From the NCBI GenBank assembly GCA_003993805.1, contig RSEF01000001.1, positions 213,412,894 to 213,476,893 on the forward strand: a stretch of DNA of 64,000 nt, written 5' to 3'. Shown here piece after piece: positions 1 to 13,200 of this stretch. This DNA comes from Himantopus leucocephalus (lineage: Eukaryota; Chordata; Aves; Charadriiformes; Recurvirostridae). The stretch's first letter is position 1; every line of letters begins with the position of its first letter. The translations under genes and the position numbers were made by a program. Below the pieces are notes generated by a model, which saw nothing but the letters and a program-made list of their open reading frames with translations, was not told the origin of the DNA and searched no databases.

Positions 1-3000
1 AATACCAGATGAACTGCTGAAGGGTTGCTGTTTAAGCCTTGATACCATTACCTCTCATCTTTGACCTGAAGGGATTGATTACCTACTTCTGGAGTATTAA
101 TGAATTTGCTGAGCTTCTCTGCAGCAAAACTGTGGGCGTGAACTTTCTCTTGCCTGAAAGAATGGAGGAGAAAACTCTGAGCTTGTTTTCATGGCTCCAG
201 TTTAATTGCTGATACAGGGGATTTTGTCATCTCTGCAATGAACGGCAGCAGAATCTACGAGTGTTACATTTCCTCATCAAAAAATGCACAGGAGAGAAAA
301 GCAAGGAGGGAACGGGAAACAGGGCAAAATACACTAGCATTATTTTCCTGCTTTCAGAAATGCATTTGCTAGTACAGTTAATAAATATTAACAAGGCACA
401 AGTCTCCGTGCAGCCCCCAGCCAGTTCCCCAGTAGATCCATAGCGCTCTGATCCGAGTGAAAGGGTTTCAGCTTCATTAATGGCAGCATTCTCCAGATAC
501 ACACAAATTAATCAAGCATGTTATGAGAAGTTAATGGGTATAAAATTAATAGGGTATTTTTGCTACCTTTTGTAGATATTTCTGAATAAACTGGGATGGT
601 TATTCCTGGAGCTATAGAACAAAGTCCAGAGACCGCTAAGTCAATAGTTGTCTTTTTATTCATGTTCAGTGAACTTTGGAGCAGGATCTGGTAGTATAAG
701 CACAGCACAGAAATGTGGCCCTGGGTACAGCACCAGGCTTGACGTTACAAGACTCAGCTTTAAAGCCAGACTGCTCATCTGCTGCACCTTTACAGGTCAC
801 TTCACCTGCGTGCCTCAGTTTCCCCCAGAAGCACCTCCTGTCTGCCTTCAGGGTGGGATTGACTCTTTCTAGCAGGGATTTGCTGAACCCCAGCTGTGAG
901 GGGAATGCTGGCTTGCTGGGAGGCTGTCGGGGGTACTGTAACGCAATACGTCAGTCTCTGACTTGTAATCACAGGTTAGGAAATTCCTGGGCGGCAATCA
1001 AAACCCAGGGTGCGTTGCTGACATCCACATTCTCTGTTCTGTCTCACTGTGGAACTTTGGCATCTCCCCTGTTTTGGTTCTGGGTCCTTTCTGAGCGTCG
1101 ATTTTCAATCCTGCCAAACAAGGGCAAAAGGACTCAATACAAGCAGTTTTCAAAAGAAATGCAGAAAACCTCAGTTCATGCAACATTAAGTTTACTGTAT
1201 GACGGCTCTCTCAGTGTTGCTAGCTCAGCCATGCTGCGTGTCCTGTTTATTTCATAGCGTGCTTGAACATTTAACGGATGAGTTTGAAAAGGAAAAGCTA
1301 GCTTAAAGAATGTAACTTCACCCGTCATTTGGGGAAAGTTACCTTGTTAATTTTCTATTGTTCGGCATTTTGAGCTCTCGAGGAAAAGCATCAGGAGATT
1401 TATCCCTGCCAAAGGGTATGGCCTTTGGTGAACTGAGAAACACAGCATGAAGTTTCTGTCTTAAAGTGACTGTTGCATTGCTTGTTATATTTATGCAAAT
1501 GTCCTCTGGCATAGCGCGAGAAACCAGGAAGGTTCACATGCAAACTCAGGGGGATTATGTTGGTTCATTCCCTAAAGAAATACATACTCCCACACAAGCA
1601 CAGCTTTTGCCATAATGGAGGAGTGGGAAGAATCCTTGTATCGTATTGGAATGACTTACTATCAAATGGAAGCTGCATCTTCCACTGGCAGGGGCAATGG
1701 GGCCGTGATTGGTCCCAAAAGTGGAAACTGGAATTATTCTGGGTCATCGCTCCTATTGAAATGTCTCTGTTTAGCCAAGGATCGGTATGTGGGCACAGGA
1801 ATGACAGATAGTTGTATTAATTCTATCCTTATTCTGAGCTGAGACCACCAACATTAAAACGTCACAGCATTTTTTCTGTAGCATCTCCCCAGGCAGAGCT
1901 AAGTTTCTGTGCATCCCTTAAATGTAGGTTTCCATAATATAGCGTATAGTGATGTCTTTAACATGTTGCCTTGTCTCTGATTTTTCTGGGTTTATAGTAT
2001 TGCTGGGCTTAGGGAAAAAGTCCCTTTAAGGAATAAGGGTCTATAAAAAAGAAATAAAATAATGATCCCTTAAGAAGCAGAAGGGAGATACAGGATCCAT
2101 TGCAACCCCTAAGAAGAGATTATGCAAATCAACCTTTTTTTTTTTTTCCTGGGAAGGAGAGAGGGAGCAATGCAAGGGAGCTGGTAAAAGAACTTCTGAG
2201 AAAGGAAGAATCCTTCTGTCATGCCAAGGGCAAGCACCTTTTCTTTCATACTATCCCCTTGATGTTTTTCCCAACTTCCTTCCTGATATCTCTTGTGTCA
2301 GCAGTAGATTAAAATTTATTGAGGATTTGGATACACTGAGTGTCCCTTTCTTTTCCCCAGTGTTTCGTGGCTCAGTGTAATACATTCTTCCTCTTCAGCC
2401 TTTAAATCCAGTTCTGCTCCCCTTCAGGAAAACCTCTTGTATTTTCAGAGCATCTCTTGTGGATTTTCCTGATCTACTTTGGCTGTTTTTCTTGAAAAGA
2501 CTGCCTCTTGCATTAGTAACTCTCTCCCCAAGCTCCAGTGAGCAAACTTAAGATGGCAGTTTATGTCCAGACAATTTTCCAAAAGAATCTTATTTACGTG
2601 AACCTCTTCTGCCTAAGCAGCAGGACTCTAAAGCATTCCAGCAAGGGGGGAAATATTTCAGTAATGGAGATGGGATGCACAATTTATTGTTGTTTCATAT
2701 TTTTATTTTACTAAGAATATCTGATACTTCCTGTAATAAGACTTTGCCTGTTAAGTGTGGCCCTGGCTGCTTGGGGACAGGCTGGGCAGGGCACCAGACA
2801 GGCAAACAGTGAGTCTGTCCTTCCTGTACTCCTAATTCGCTTGTGCCTTAGCAGCCTTCAGGACAGCAGGTTCCAGCAGACCTGGACTGTGATACGCAGA
2901 GTGGACACAGAGGGATCAAAATTACCGGGTCTGGGCAAAGAAATGATGGAGAATGAGTGAAAACACAACCCAAAGGATATGGGTTGGAATTAGAGGGCGA

Positions 3001-3508
3001 GGAGCAGTTCTCTGGTGCACTGGAGGTGAGATAGGGGTGTCTTGCACAAGGATCCAAGTTGGGAGGGACCTGGGACCAACTGGGCAAGGAGCCTGGAGCA
3101 GAAGAAGCAGAGAGTTGAAGAACTGGCCATGACTGATGACTGATGGATGGGATTGGGGTGAGGAGCCTGAGCGGAGACTGGTGTGGCAAGGGTGAGGAGA
3201 AGAGATGAGCATGAACCATGTGGAGTGGGGTGGAGAGCAAATGGATAACAGGGTAAGATTAGAGTGAATCAGGCTGTGGTGGGCGAAGGGAAGGGCAGAC
3301 ACTTCTGTGTTCACGCTTCCCTTCCTGCACTGGGCAGGAGCACAGGCTGAGGTTTCCCACCCATATTTCCTTGTTCTCTGAACATGTGAAGGCTACTAGC
3401 AAAGCTTCTTCTCCCCTATCTGTCCTGATCCGCATCAAAGATGGCAATCAGCTTTTGCTATCTATCATCTGGTAGTTTGAATTGGTTGAAAGCTATGTGG
3501 TATACCTA
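1..3508. other. Unique non-coding sequence, no gene recognised
   Basis: No recognisable exon, transposon or RNA gene was seen. Open frames are present on both strands (the longest spans 715-1257), but they start at GTG or TTG, overlap one another in antisense and resemble no protein family known to me. A T-run lies near 2132-2147. The 2750-3300 part is relatively GA-rich on the plus strand. Intron or intergenic DNA is the simplest reading. Confidence 0.6.
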
Positions 3509-3608
3509 NNNNNNNNNNNNNNNNNNNNNNNNNNNNNNNNNNNNNNNNNNNNNNNNNNNNNNNNNNNNNNNNNNNNNNNNNNNNNNNNNNNNNNNNNNNN
3601 NNNNNNNN
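3509..3608. other. Assembly gap, 100 N
   Basis: Exactly 100 N, the usual placeholder for a gap of unknown size. The flanking sequence is not recognisably repetitive, so the missing content cannot be inferred. It ends only 136 bases before the candidate exon at 3745. Confidence 0.98.
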
Positions 3609-3744
3609 ATGGTTCATACTGGACAGCGTGGATATCACCAGCCATAGGATTTTATTATAATTCCTCATGATAAAGCTATCTGCATCATATGCAGACCAAA
3701 AACCCAGTCACAACATTAATTATTCCACTTGATGATTCTTTCAG

Positions 3745-3830
3745 TTCTCCCCATATGGCATCTCTTTGGAAAATAGCAAAAAGAACAACAAGAACAAGGA
3801 CCGATCTTCAGAGGAATGGAAAATAGGAAG
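3745..3830 (+). other. Candidate internal exon (86 bp), gene unidentified
   Basis: The segment is preceded by a pyrimidine-leaning tract ending in TTTCAG and followed by the consensus donor AG|GTGAGT. Only one frame is open throughout (28 codons plus 2 bases); the other two contain TAG stops. The open frame encodes a hydrophilic peptide beginning FSPYGISLEN, followed by a lysine/asparagine-rich stretch and ending SSEEWKIG. I cannot match it to a known protein. With only 28 codons, an open frame is expected fairly often by chance, so a non-coding RNA exon or a chance pair of splice-like sites remains possible. If read on into 16041-16105 the frame stays open, but it meets a stop in the weaker candidate at 18899-19009. 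Confidence 0.35.
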
Positions 3831-6486
3831 GTGAGTCCGTTCTTTGCAACACTCCTTGCAGAGTACCCTTTATTATCAATCCCCATTATTAACTGGTATT
3901 AAGCACTATTAATGCAAAAAATGATTTACAGTGCCAGAATTTTAGATTTGGGTCTTGATTTCCTCCTCCACTTCTCCTATATTCTCTCTGATGTGGTGAA
4001 AAGACTCTGTTCAGTGAGTGTACATGAAGCCCAAGATTTCAAAGGCGCCCAAGTCCCATTCATAGCCAACGCCATTTGGGTGGCTCTGACACTTTCCTGT
4101 TTGGAAAATTTAGCTGGAATCTTTCTGAAGCGACGGGCATTGGCATCTTCAGTGTTTGGTTTCCCAGTCCCTCAGGTCCTTTGACAAATATTATCCAAAC
4201 AGAGCATTGCTTACTTTTTTAATGGGCTGTGTTTGTTCAGAGAACCTGTGTAAGCTAACATGAAAGTGTCTATGCATAGAAGAAAAAGAGCTTCACATGA
4301 AGTTTTCTGTTCATGTAGCTGTCTTGTGGCATTCTTTCTTAATAAATGGAGATATGTAGTTTTTCCTCCGCAGCAGAAAAATAACTGGATTTCAAATAGA
4401 CATGCCAGAGCCTTGTTTACTGTGTACTTCCTTTATGGTACAGCATCTCCTCTAATTCTGTAGGGCTGTTCTGGCCATCCAGGTCACCAGCAGCCTCAGT
4501 AAAGTGTACAGGTACGGTATGCCCAGAGTGAAAATTATGAGTGGCAAAAAGAACACATTGTAATTAACTGGAGCATGGATCTCAATCTGGGTTGATTCTT
4601 TTTAATATTTAAATTACATTCAACCACTCCAATAAAGATGAGCAAAAAGCAGAAGCAGAAAGAAGCAACATAATGGTGTGATTAATATTCACACTGTAAA
4701 GAATTCACTCTTCCCATCTGTCAGAGATCACTGTATGTTCCATACCTATCTGTCCGTAAATCAGAAGCAGACTGACAATTTGTAAAAAAAATAGTCATTT
4801 ATTCAGAGCACAACACCTCTCTTCATGTTTTAGCTTGTTGTCTGTTATCTTGATTTTACAAATGTGGTTAATTGTCCGTAACTCTTTCCTGACTTTTTTG
4901 TGGAAAGGTGTTTTCAGCCTCGGTCAGAAAGTGTTTGTGTGAGATTGTCCTATTAAGTGTAGTACATCTCGACTGTTAAATGTGCCTCTAATTTCTGCTG
5001 AAAGCAGTGGGATTTACAGCAATGAGCTTTAAGGATGGTTCTCCTGCTAGGCCTGGATCACTCGCTTAATCTCTACAAACTATGTGGCTTTTGCTAGAGT
5101 AATTTCTTTGATCACTACACAAATCTTTTTGATTAAACAAATGTGTTCTGAGCCCAGAAGTCCTTTATTGCGAACATTTATACTGTTGTCCCCCTGACCT
5201 GAGCAGTTAGCATTTGGGGCCTGGCCAGGTTGTTTCCATTAAGAGCAGAAATTGATGACAGGAATCAGACGGGGTTTTTTTGGTGCTGTCCTGCTTATTT
5301 ACAACAAATATCCACAAAGTTATGTTCCCCTGAACCTGGCGGAAACCACTAGAGGCAGCTTTTGAACACAGTTTAAAAATCCAATACCTCAAGTGCCTTT
5401 GACTTTGGCCCTCTCTCAGGGCCACCCACACAAAAGCGTTCCATTTGTTCACCACTGGCTTTTGTGTAGGTCCTCTGTCACCAAGACGCATGTCCTGGCA
5501 ATCGCTGTCCTGCTGCCTTTGGGGACGGATTTTCAGCCTACACACATCAGTCGTGCTGAGGTTCACTCTTGCTTCTCTTGGCCATCGGCTGCTGCTGCCA
5601 CCCGGTACCTTCTTCCAGAAATGAACGTGATTTCCTCCCCTGTAGGTGAAAGAACAGTATTTAACTAATGCCGTGGAAATGGCAGCTGCTGGCACCTTTT
5701 AATGACACAACATAAATTCACTATCCCTCACAGAAAGTTATTGCATACATAAAAATTGGTGCCAAAAGAAAACAAAAGCTGTGAATCAAGACTGATGTAT
5801 TTTGTTTCTGTTAGAATTTGCAGGTAAAGGTGATTGAAGTTATTTTCAGATGAAAAATGATGTTTATACAATGTCAAAATATTATGCTTTTTTTTTTTTT
5901 TTAAAAAAAAAGTTTTAGAAAACAAAATCTCTCTCCCTGGCGAGGGTCTAGCAGGATTATTTTAGTTTGGGTTGGTTCACCCCAGGTAAAAGTGTTTCAT
6001 TCTGTTGAACTGCCTCAGAAGATTTAACTTGCTCTGTTTAGCAAATTGGTTCACGGCGTTCCCACTTTGTGCATTGATCCATGAGGTGGCAGTTTGAGAT
6101 GCTATCACCCCTGATCATCTAGAGGTCTCCAAAGGATGGTTTCCTTCTTTCACAAGACAAAATGGATTTCCTTCTGAGCATGCTCTATGTGTCAAGGTAG
6201 AGATATCTGGTTCTGGTGCATCATAACAGGTGATAAAGCAATCCAAGTTGTGAAAGGGAACATGGGCATCACTCTCCTGAGATATAATGCCTGTGCAGTG
6301 AGGTGTTATAATTAAAAAGTCCTACAGGTGTGTTAAAATAAATCCAAAAAAACCCATGTGAGATCATATCAGTAATCAGCAGTGAAGCTGTTCAACTGAA
6401 CTTCAGTTAAAATATTTTATTCCAGATGACAATGTCAAAAGAAAAAAAATTATTTTTGTATAAAAATATTCTTAATTCAAACTTTT

Positions 6487-6521
6487 TGTCAGCATACACT
6501 ACAAAAAAAAATATGCTGACA
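6487..6521. repeat. Short perfect inverted repeat (10-bp arms)
   Basis: TGTCAGCATA at 6487-6496 is the exact reverse complement of TATGCTGACA at 6512-6521. The 15-base spacer is mostly A. It could form a small hairpin. The arms are too short for a typical miRNA precursor, and no transposon ends were recognised. Confidence 0.6.
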
Positions 6522-7255
6522 TGCCTGTTCTTCCTTCAAGATGAATTCTAAATTTTGTTCACCTCTGAGTATAATCCATTATTTGCAAATACAGGCCCTT
6601 TGACTGTATATATTGTAGTTTATGTTTATATTAAGTGTTGACATAAAGTGCCAGTAAAATACAGGTTTGGGATGAATTGATGAGTTGTTACCTCATGTTT
6701 TTCTTAGACTGTGAGTTCTCAAATTGGAAGCCATCTTTCAGCAAGTGTGTATGGACACTAGTTTCTTTTTAAGACTTCTGGATATTAACAATTTTGTAAC
6801 TTACATTATCATGCATTCCATCAGTCTTTCTCTTTCATGTGTCTCTCCAGTCTTGTGGCTTTCAACTTCTTTCAGTTTTGAACTCCTAAGATTTTTTTCT
6901 GTGGAAGTGTAGACCCCTGTATACCATATTCTAGCCTACTGACAAAAGCCTTTTATTTCTTCGTTACCCTCTGCAGATCCCTTAGAAATTTTCCATGGGC
7001 TGCATGACTGAAAACCCACAGATCTGGCATCATACCCTCATCCACTGGACTGTCTTTCTCTCTTTCCCTACTGCATATGCATGCTTTCACTTATAGTATA
7101 TATTCTTGACAAATGCAAAGTTCGTCTCTGGCCAAGGGATTCCAAAAGAAAAGCCTTTGCCACGATTACCCTTTTCAGCTTTTATTGACTTTGAGTCTTG
7201 AGAGATTTCCTACTAAAGACTACTGAGGCCTTGTGCTACTTAGAAAAAGAAAAAA

Positions 7256-7256
7256 N
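7256..7256. other. Single-N join beside a homopolymer
   Basis: One N separates an A-rich run from a run of about 19 T. It probably marks a contig join that failed in low-complexity sequence. No duplicated flank is visible here, unlike most other single N in the window. Confidence 0.7.
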
Positions 7257-10200
7257 CTTTTTTTTTTTTTTTTTTAATCAAAAGAAAAAGCAAACTTTAA
7301 ACAGTCAAACGTCAAAGTTTCCAAGGCAGTCTGAGCACCAGGAGACTAGACATTGCTCAGAACTGGTAGGTTTGGTTTTCAATTTTCTTTTACACTATTG
7401 TGTTCAGTCCAGACACCCTTCCAGTACCACAATTGTTTTCTACAAGGTCTTTTATACTTTCATTAATATTAACAGGGATTCTTGAGGTCTTAAACCCTAT
7501 GTCTTACTGTGAGGACTCTGCCTAGACACCTGTCTGAATCAAGACCACACTGAAGAAATATTGACCCGTCTTTTGTGTCCATGTCAGATATCTCAGCAGT
7601 AGAACTTCAAAGTGCTTGAGAGACCTCTAATGGTGCATGTGGCACTATATATTATAGAAATAACAAGAAATCAGACAACAAAGATTTAAAATATATAGTT
7701 AGGAATGGTACGTTTGTGTATTTGTTGTAAAAAGTTATATGAGCTATGACTGTGCCCTTGTGTCTCTTTTGCCTTGATTTTTTGCTGTGTGAACAGCAAA
7801 AGACCCAGAAGACCACAAATAACCTGCCTTTTGTGTACCTGTTTTATGGAGAATCCTTTGAAATGATGCAGTATATGATGTGCAGGCTGTTTTTGTGGCG
7901 TTGTAAGGACTTCTATTATCTCCTTTGGGTCTCTCCTCACAGAAGGGTACTACCATATTGTCTGACAAGGAAAGCGCTTGAAACAAACTCCATATACCTC
8001 TTCCACCTATTTTAGTATAGCAGAGGGGATAGTCCCAGCTGCAATTCCAGGCTCTGCCTGAACCCTCTGTATCCCTCGTTCAGTCTATTGCTGTCCTGCA
8101 TACCATGAGCTTATCATTGCTCTTAGTGCTCTTTCTTTCTGAATATAAGAAAGTTATTAACGGAACTGGCTTCCCAAACAATAGCAAGAATCTTCAAAGC
8201 AACGGGTGCAATTCATTGTAGCTATTGGAAGCCGCCAAACTGGCCCAAAGAGGACTTCAGAAAAGTACACAGCTCCCCAGGAGCAGAGAGCATCTCAAGG
8301 CACTGCATGAGCTCTGCTGATTATTCACCTTGTCCAAGCTTAGAGGGGCAATTTGAGACAAGGTGGTGTTTGGAGCTTTTTAAGCAGCAGGACAAATCAT
8401 GGTTCAGGCGTATATGATTATGGTGGCTGTGGCTCCTTGGCACAGCTCTTTGAATCAGGGATGGTGCATGGAGTAGTCATTGGACCCCACGGACAGTGGC
8501 TACGAGGCAAATTCTGATCAAGGAGAGTACAGACTCTTTCTGCATTGGCTCAGGAATCTTCAATTTTGCAAAATGGAAATATGAAAAATTGAATGGGAAG
8601 AAATCCAGTTTTGAAGCTCTCAGAAGGGAATTGCAAAAGAACTGTTCTGTTTTTAAAAGCCTTCAGTCCCCTGAAGCTTCTGATTAATTTATTGAAAAAG
8701 CGTTCATAAAAGATGTAACCAAACCCAAATCTGTTGCTTCGCTAAAGAATGTATTCAGGATGAAAAGCCCAGGGCTCTGCCCTGCCGGCACGGGGAGAGC
8801 GTTTCAGCTGTCATCCGAGTAGGCACCTGTCACTCCCATCAGAGCAGGAACAGCGTGATTTCTGGCCTAATTTCTAGAACATCAGTGATACTGAATGGAG
8901 ATCAGGGTGCTCAGAAACTATGCAAACCAGGACCCAAAACTACAAACGCTGCTTCTTTTTCTTTTTCTCTGCCCCTATGAAAGCCTCAAGGAATATGAAG
9001 TCATCCCGAAGTCTATTTCTGTTCCCCGGGCTTTTCTTTCCACAGCGATGGGCTGATCCTCACGCATTTGCATGATGGTCTGACCCACTTTGAACAAAGT
9101 TATATGCTGATCAGTGAAAACCAGAATACTCTTTCCTGGCTTTTGGATTATTATTCAAAAGGAAAGGAGACCCAGAGCAGCATGCTGTATTCGCTGCTAC
9201 ATGACAACACTTGTGAGTAGCCAAGTTGTAGTAAAGCAGACACATGGAGAAACAGGAGTCTGCCTTATGGTACAAAAACTTTCTCCAGGCATCCAGCTTA
9301 GCGGCATCCAGCACACCGTTGTGGCAAGAGCCATGGGACATGAGTTCTATGCATGGAAATGAAGTTTGCTTTTTAGTTATAATTGTGGTTTAGCTGGGTG
9401 TCAGGGCTGTGCAAACCCAACGCACTTAGGACATTGATTCCTTGGGTCATCCAGCAATTCCTCCTGGCTTGTCACCTGCAGAGATGAGATAACAGACTGA
9501 TTTGAGATAATGGACAATTTGAGGTAACAGCTTCAAACCTGGTGATTGACTGAAAATTTACAGTTAGGTATTTGGCTGTCACAGGAGCTCTCCTGGACAA
9601 TTCTAGACATTCCCCAGCTCAGGTCCTGCTGTGTCTAGTCCACTTTATATACTTAAAGGTGTTGATTAACATCCTAAGGGCAGTGTCCCAAAGACTCCCC
9701 TAGATATTTCTGCTGTAGAAGTGATGAAATTTTATATGGATAAGACGTTTATAAACACTCAATAGAGACTGTTCCTGCAGAAATTGTCACGGAGTACAGT
9801 TTTTAGTATGTAGTTAAGATGGATTATGGATATTCTATGCTGGTCACATAGGACTGTGGCCAGATGGCTTACAAGAACTGATCAGAACAGAGGTTTGGGG
9901 TGTCTTTTTCAGTCCAACTGAAGATGCCACTGCAGATACCAGGTATGCTTGCAATGGAGGCTACTGTCACCACTGGTCAGAAACCTGCTGTCATATTGGG
10001 AGACTTTGTTTCCTATGCAAGTGTTGCCCTGTGCCAAGATCTGCCCAGGTTAGATTTTTTTTTACCAAAGACTCTGTCCTGAGTGTCCTCACTCCTTGCA
10101 CTGCGGCAGGTGGGAGGGATCCCAGTGTGAGCCTGCAGGCAGATAGAAGGGTCTTCTTTGAAGATGAGAACTGCCCAACCAAACCTCCGACTGCCACAGC

Positions 10201-13200
10201 AGCCTGCGGGATCTCCCTCTTATAAGCCATCTGCTCAGGGGTCACTTATCACATGGGTATCTGTTCTGCTTAGTGACTTCTTTCCCCACTTCGTTTACGT
10301 GTAGGGACTGATCTGAGTCTGAGAGCCGAGAACTTCACCGGGGAAGCTGTTGAGACAAAGCAATTTCCCTGCTGGGAAATCAGGAAATGTTTTCTTCAGC
10401 GCTGAGCTTAGGGCTTGGGGCAGCCAGTGGTGTGCATGGAGGTGAGAGCCTGTTGGACACCCCTCTCCTCCCCTATCATGCCACCATGGGGCCATAGTTG
10501 GCATCAGGCTGTACTACTGGAAGGGGCCCGGGCTGCTTCTTCTCATGGCAGTCAGTAAATTCACCCTGGATTTCTAAATAACAGAGTGAGAGGAAAATGT
10601 TTTTTACTTTCCATATAAAACAGAGATGAAATATTTGTGGGAAGCTTTAGGCATCTCATAAGTATAACTGAATACTAAGAACCTGAATACATGGGTGATT
10701 TGGGAGTTTTGATTTTTTTACTCCTACATAAAAATCAAGATTTTCTTATTAGGGAAAGCAGATGCGTTTCACAAAATTGTTCATTCAGTCCCTGTTTCCT
10801 ACTAGTTTCCTACTGAAAATGAATATATTTTGATGGGGATGTTTTTGCCATCCCTTCTAAGTATGCATTTGGGAGTTCAATGTCAGGTAAGCAAATGAAA
10901 TAATAACAAAAAAAGGTAAAGTTTTTATCCCTCATATTCCCACCCTCTCAAATTCCAGTTCCATTTAATCAAAGGTCATTCCACCTTCCTTATTACTCTG
11001 CTGATGAAAGGAACAACTGCATCAAGAAATCACATAATATGATTAGCAGTACTGCTGTGAACTGCCAGACACTGTGTTCAGGTAACTCCTGCCACCAGTT
11101 ACAGTGTTGTTCTGCACTAAAAATCTCTCTCTAGCAACCTAGTCCAAACCTGCTGCTTGTGCTTTTGAGTCTTGCTGTCCTGTCCTGTTCTTCCTGCATA
11201 CTTAGAATTATATTTTGGGATTTAATATCTGTTTTCTCTATCAAGTCTGTAAAGATTAAAGTAAAATTTAATTGATAAGAAACGTTTTATCCTATCCTAA
11301 ATTTGATTTAACTGCAAAGTGAATAGGGCTCAGTAAATGGTTTTTCCCTGGACAGTGCTTAATATAGTTTAAAAGCAATATTTGTAAATTACTACGCTCT
11401 TTTATGCTTCAGGCAGATGATTTTGTGTTATGTTTATGTCGCTGCTCTTGTGACTCTATGAATTGCAGGGACTATGCAACATCTAATGCTGAACCAATAC
11501 ATGAGATGGACCTGCAAGTCACCAGATCCAGTGCAAAGGCTTCATTTAGGTTGCTCTTAGATTTGCCTCACCTTGCCTCTCAAGGGCTTTCTGTGTCAAA
11601 GGCTCCCACAAGCAAATTTCCTGACATTCAGAGATCTTTGGAGAAACAGATACTTAGTTGTTGCCTTTATGGGACCCAGTCATAAAAATAATAATAGAAG
11701 CATGGGTTTGTGACAATGCCAGACATGTGGCAAATATTTTGGAAAGCTGTCTCTATTTGTGCCTTAACTGAATCAGCACTTCTTCCTGGTAGCAGAAAAC
11801 CCCAGCAAAGATGACAGTAAATGAAATTTAGTTTGAGATTTGTCCCAAATTAGTTTGACTTGCTAAAGGTACCTTATTACTTTTGAGACAACCCTTTCCA
11901 TGTAAGTTACAACTTCTGTAAATGAAGAATATCATGAAGGGTTACCAGGACCAGACCAAGTATTTCTATCAGTCAAGCAAAATGGATGTATTAGGGTCAG
12001 TCCCACAGGCTCTGATATAACAAAACCCTTAAACAAGTGCATACATTTAAGTCAGAGTATATTTTTGCAATTGTCATTGGGTATAGAGTAGAATAATTGA
12101 AAAATTATTCATAAATAAAGCATGTGCTTTGCCAAATTAAAGTTGGAAATACATAAGCAAGCTACTAGATTTCTTTTTTGGGTCATGCTACTTGAGTTCA
12201 GTATCCCTGAATGCATCCTTTTAGGCTGCTGAATATCTGCCACGTACTTTGGGTAATAAGGATGGTCCCCCTTTTGTACTGACATATGTCCTGCACTGTA
12301 AACTTTGCAATCAGTGCTGTTGATGAGAAATGGACTCGGGGAAGCTGTGATACCATCCTGAGTAAACACAAATGCTTGGAGCCAGGCTTAAAGCAGGGAA
12401 GAGAGGCACAAATAATTTCCTTGTTCCTTTTTCTTTCTGATAAGTACAATCTCAGCCTTTCTCAGCTCTAAACCATACTGTTAATTTTACACCTAAATTT
12501 GGCAGGTCTTTAAGGTGCCGAGAGCTAAGTAGGTCGAAAGGGCTCTTCCTCTTCTGGCTGTTTTTGAACTGAAGTGGTGGTGTCTCCCATGCTTCATGCT
12601 GAAGTCACGGCTACCAGCACGTGTGAGTGTGATCTGAGCACACCCACCAGATCACATCTCTCAAGTTCTTTTACACAAAAAGACACCAAGTTTTTGAATC
12701 CCAAAGGGCCCTAAGCAAGAGCTGTGTTTGAACCTGAGCTGGGATGCAGGAGTCCAAGACATGCAGCATCACAGCTTTAAGCACTTGACTGTAGGCGGGC
12801 AAAGCAGGGCTGGGGAGTTGCTCAGCTGAAATAACATGTCAACAGCTTGACTGTTTCTTTGACTCTTGTTCGATGTGCCCAGAAATGAGGAGTTCTTGAT
12901 GTGCTTGCAAGCAGGTGGGATTTATCCCTGTGCCTGGCCTCCTCTGGCAATGCTTCCTGGCCAAGCTGTGGTTACTGTCAAACATCAATAACAGCGGCTT
13001 CTTGTCACTGATATACAGGTAATGTCTTGTGCGTTCAGGATGTCACAGCTGTGCACATCCTTTGTGTTTTATACTTAAACAAATCAAAATTAACCACTTC
13101 TCCATGAAAGTTCACTTAAAAGAATCACTAAGATTAGAAATGAAAATGACTAAGCAATGTTTTTAGTAGTCATTAATTCATGTGAGTGGCATCAATAAAT

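Noticed and set aside
715..1257. Open frame of 180 codons on the plus strand
   Set aside because: It starts at GTG (not used as a normal vertebrate start), has no splice or promoter context, overlaps antisense open frames and resembles no family I know. Chance openness in a relatively GC-richer stretch is likely.
2848..3314. Two overlapping ~130-codon minus-strand open frames
   Set aside because: They overlap in different frames, at least one starts at TTG, and they lie on a GA-rich stretch (antisense CT-rich) that lacks stops by composition. No domain recognised.
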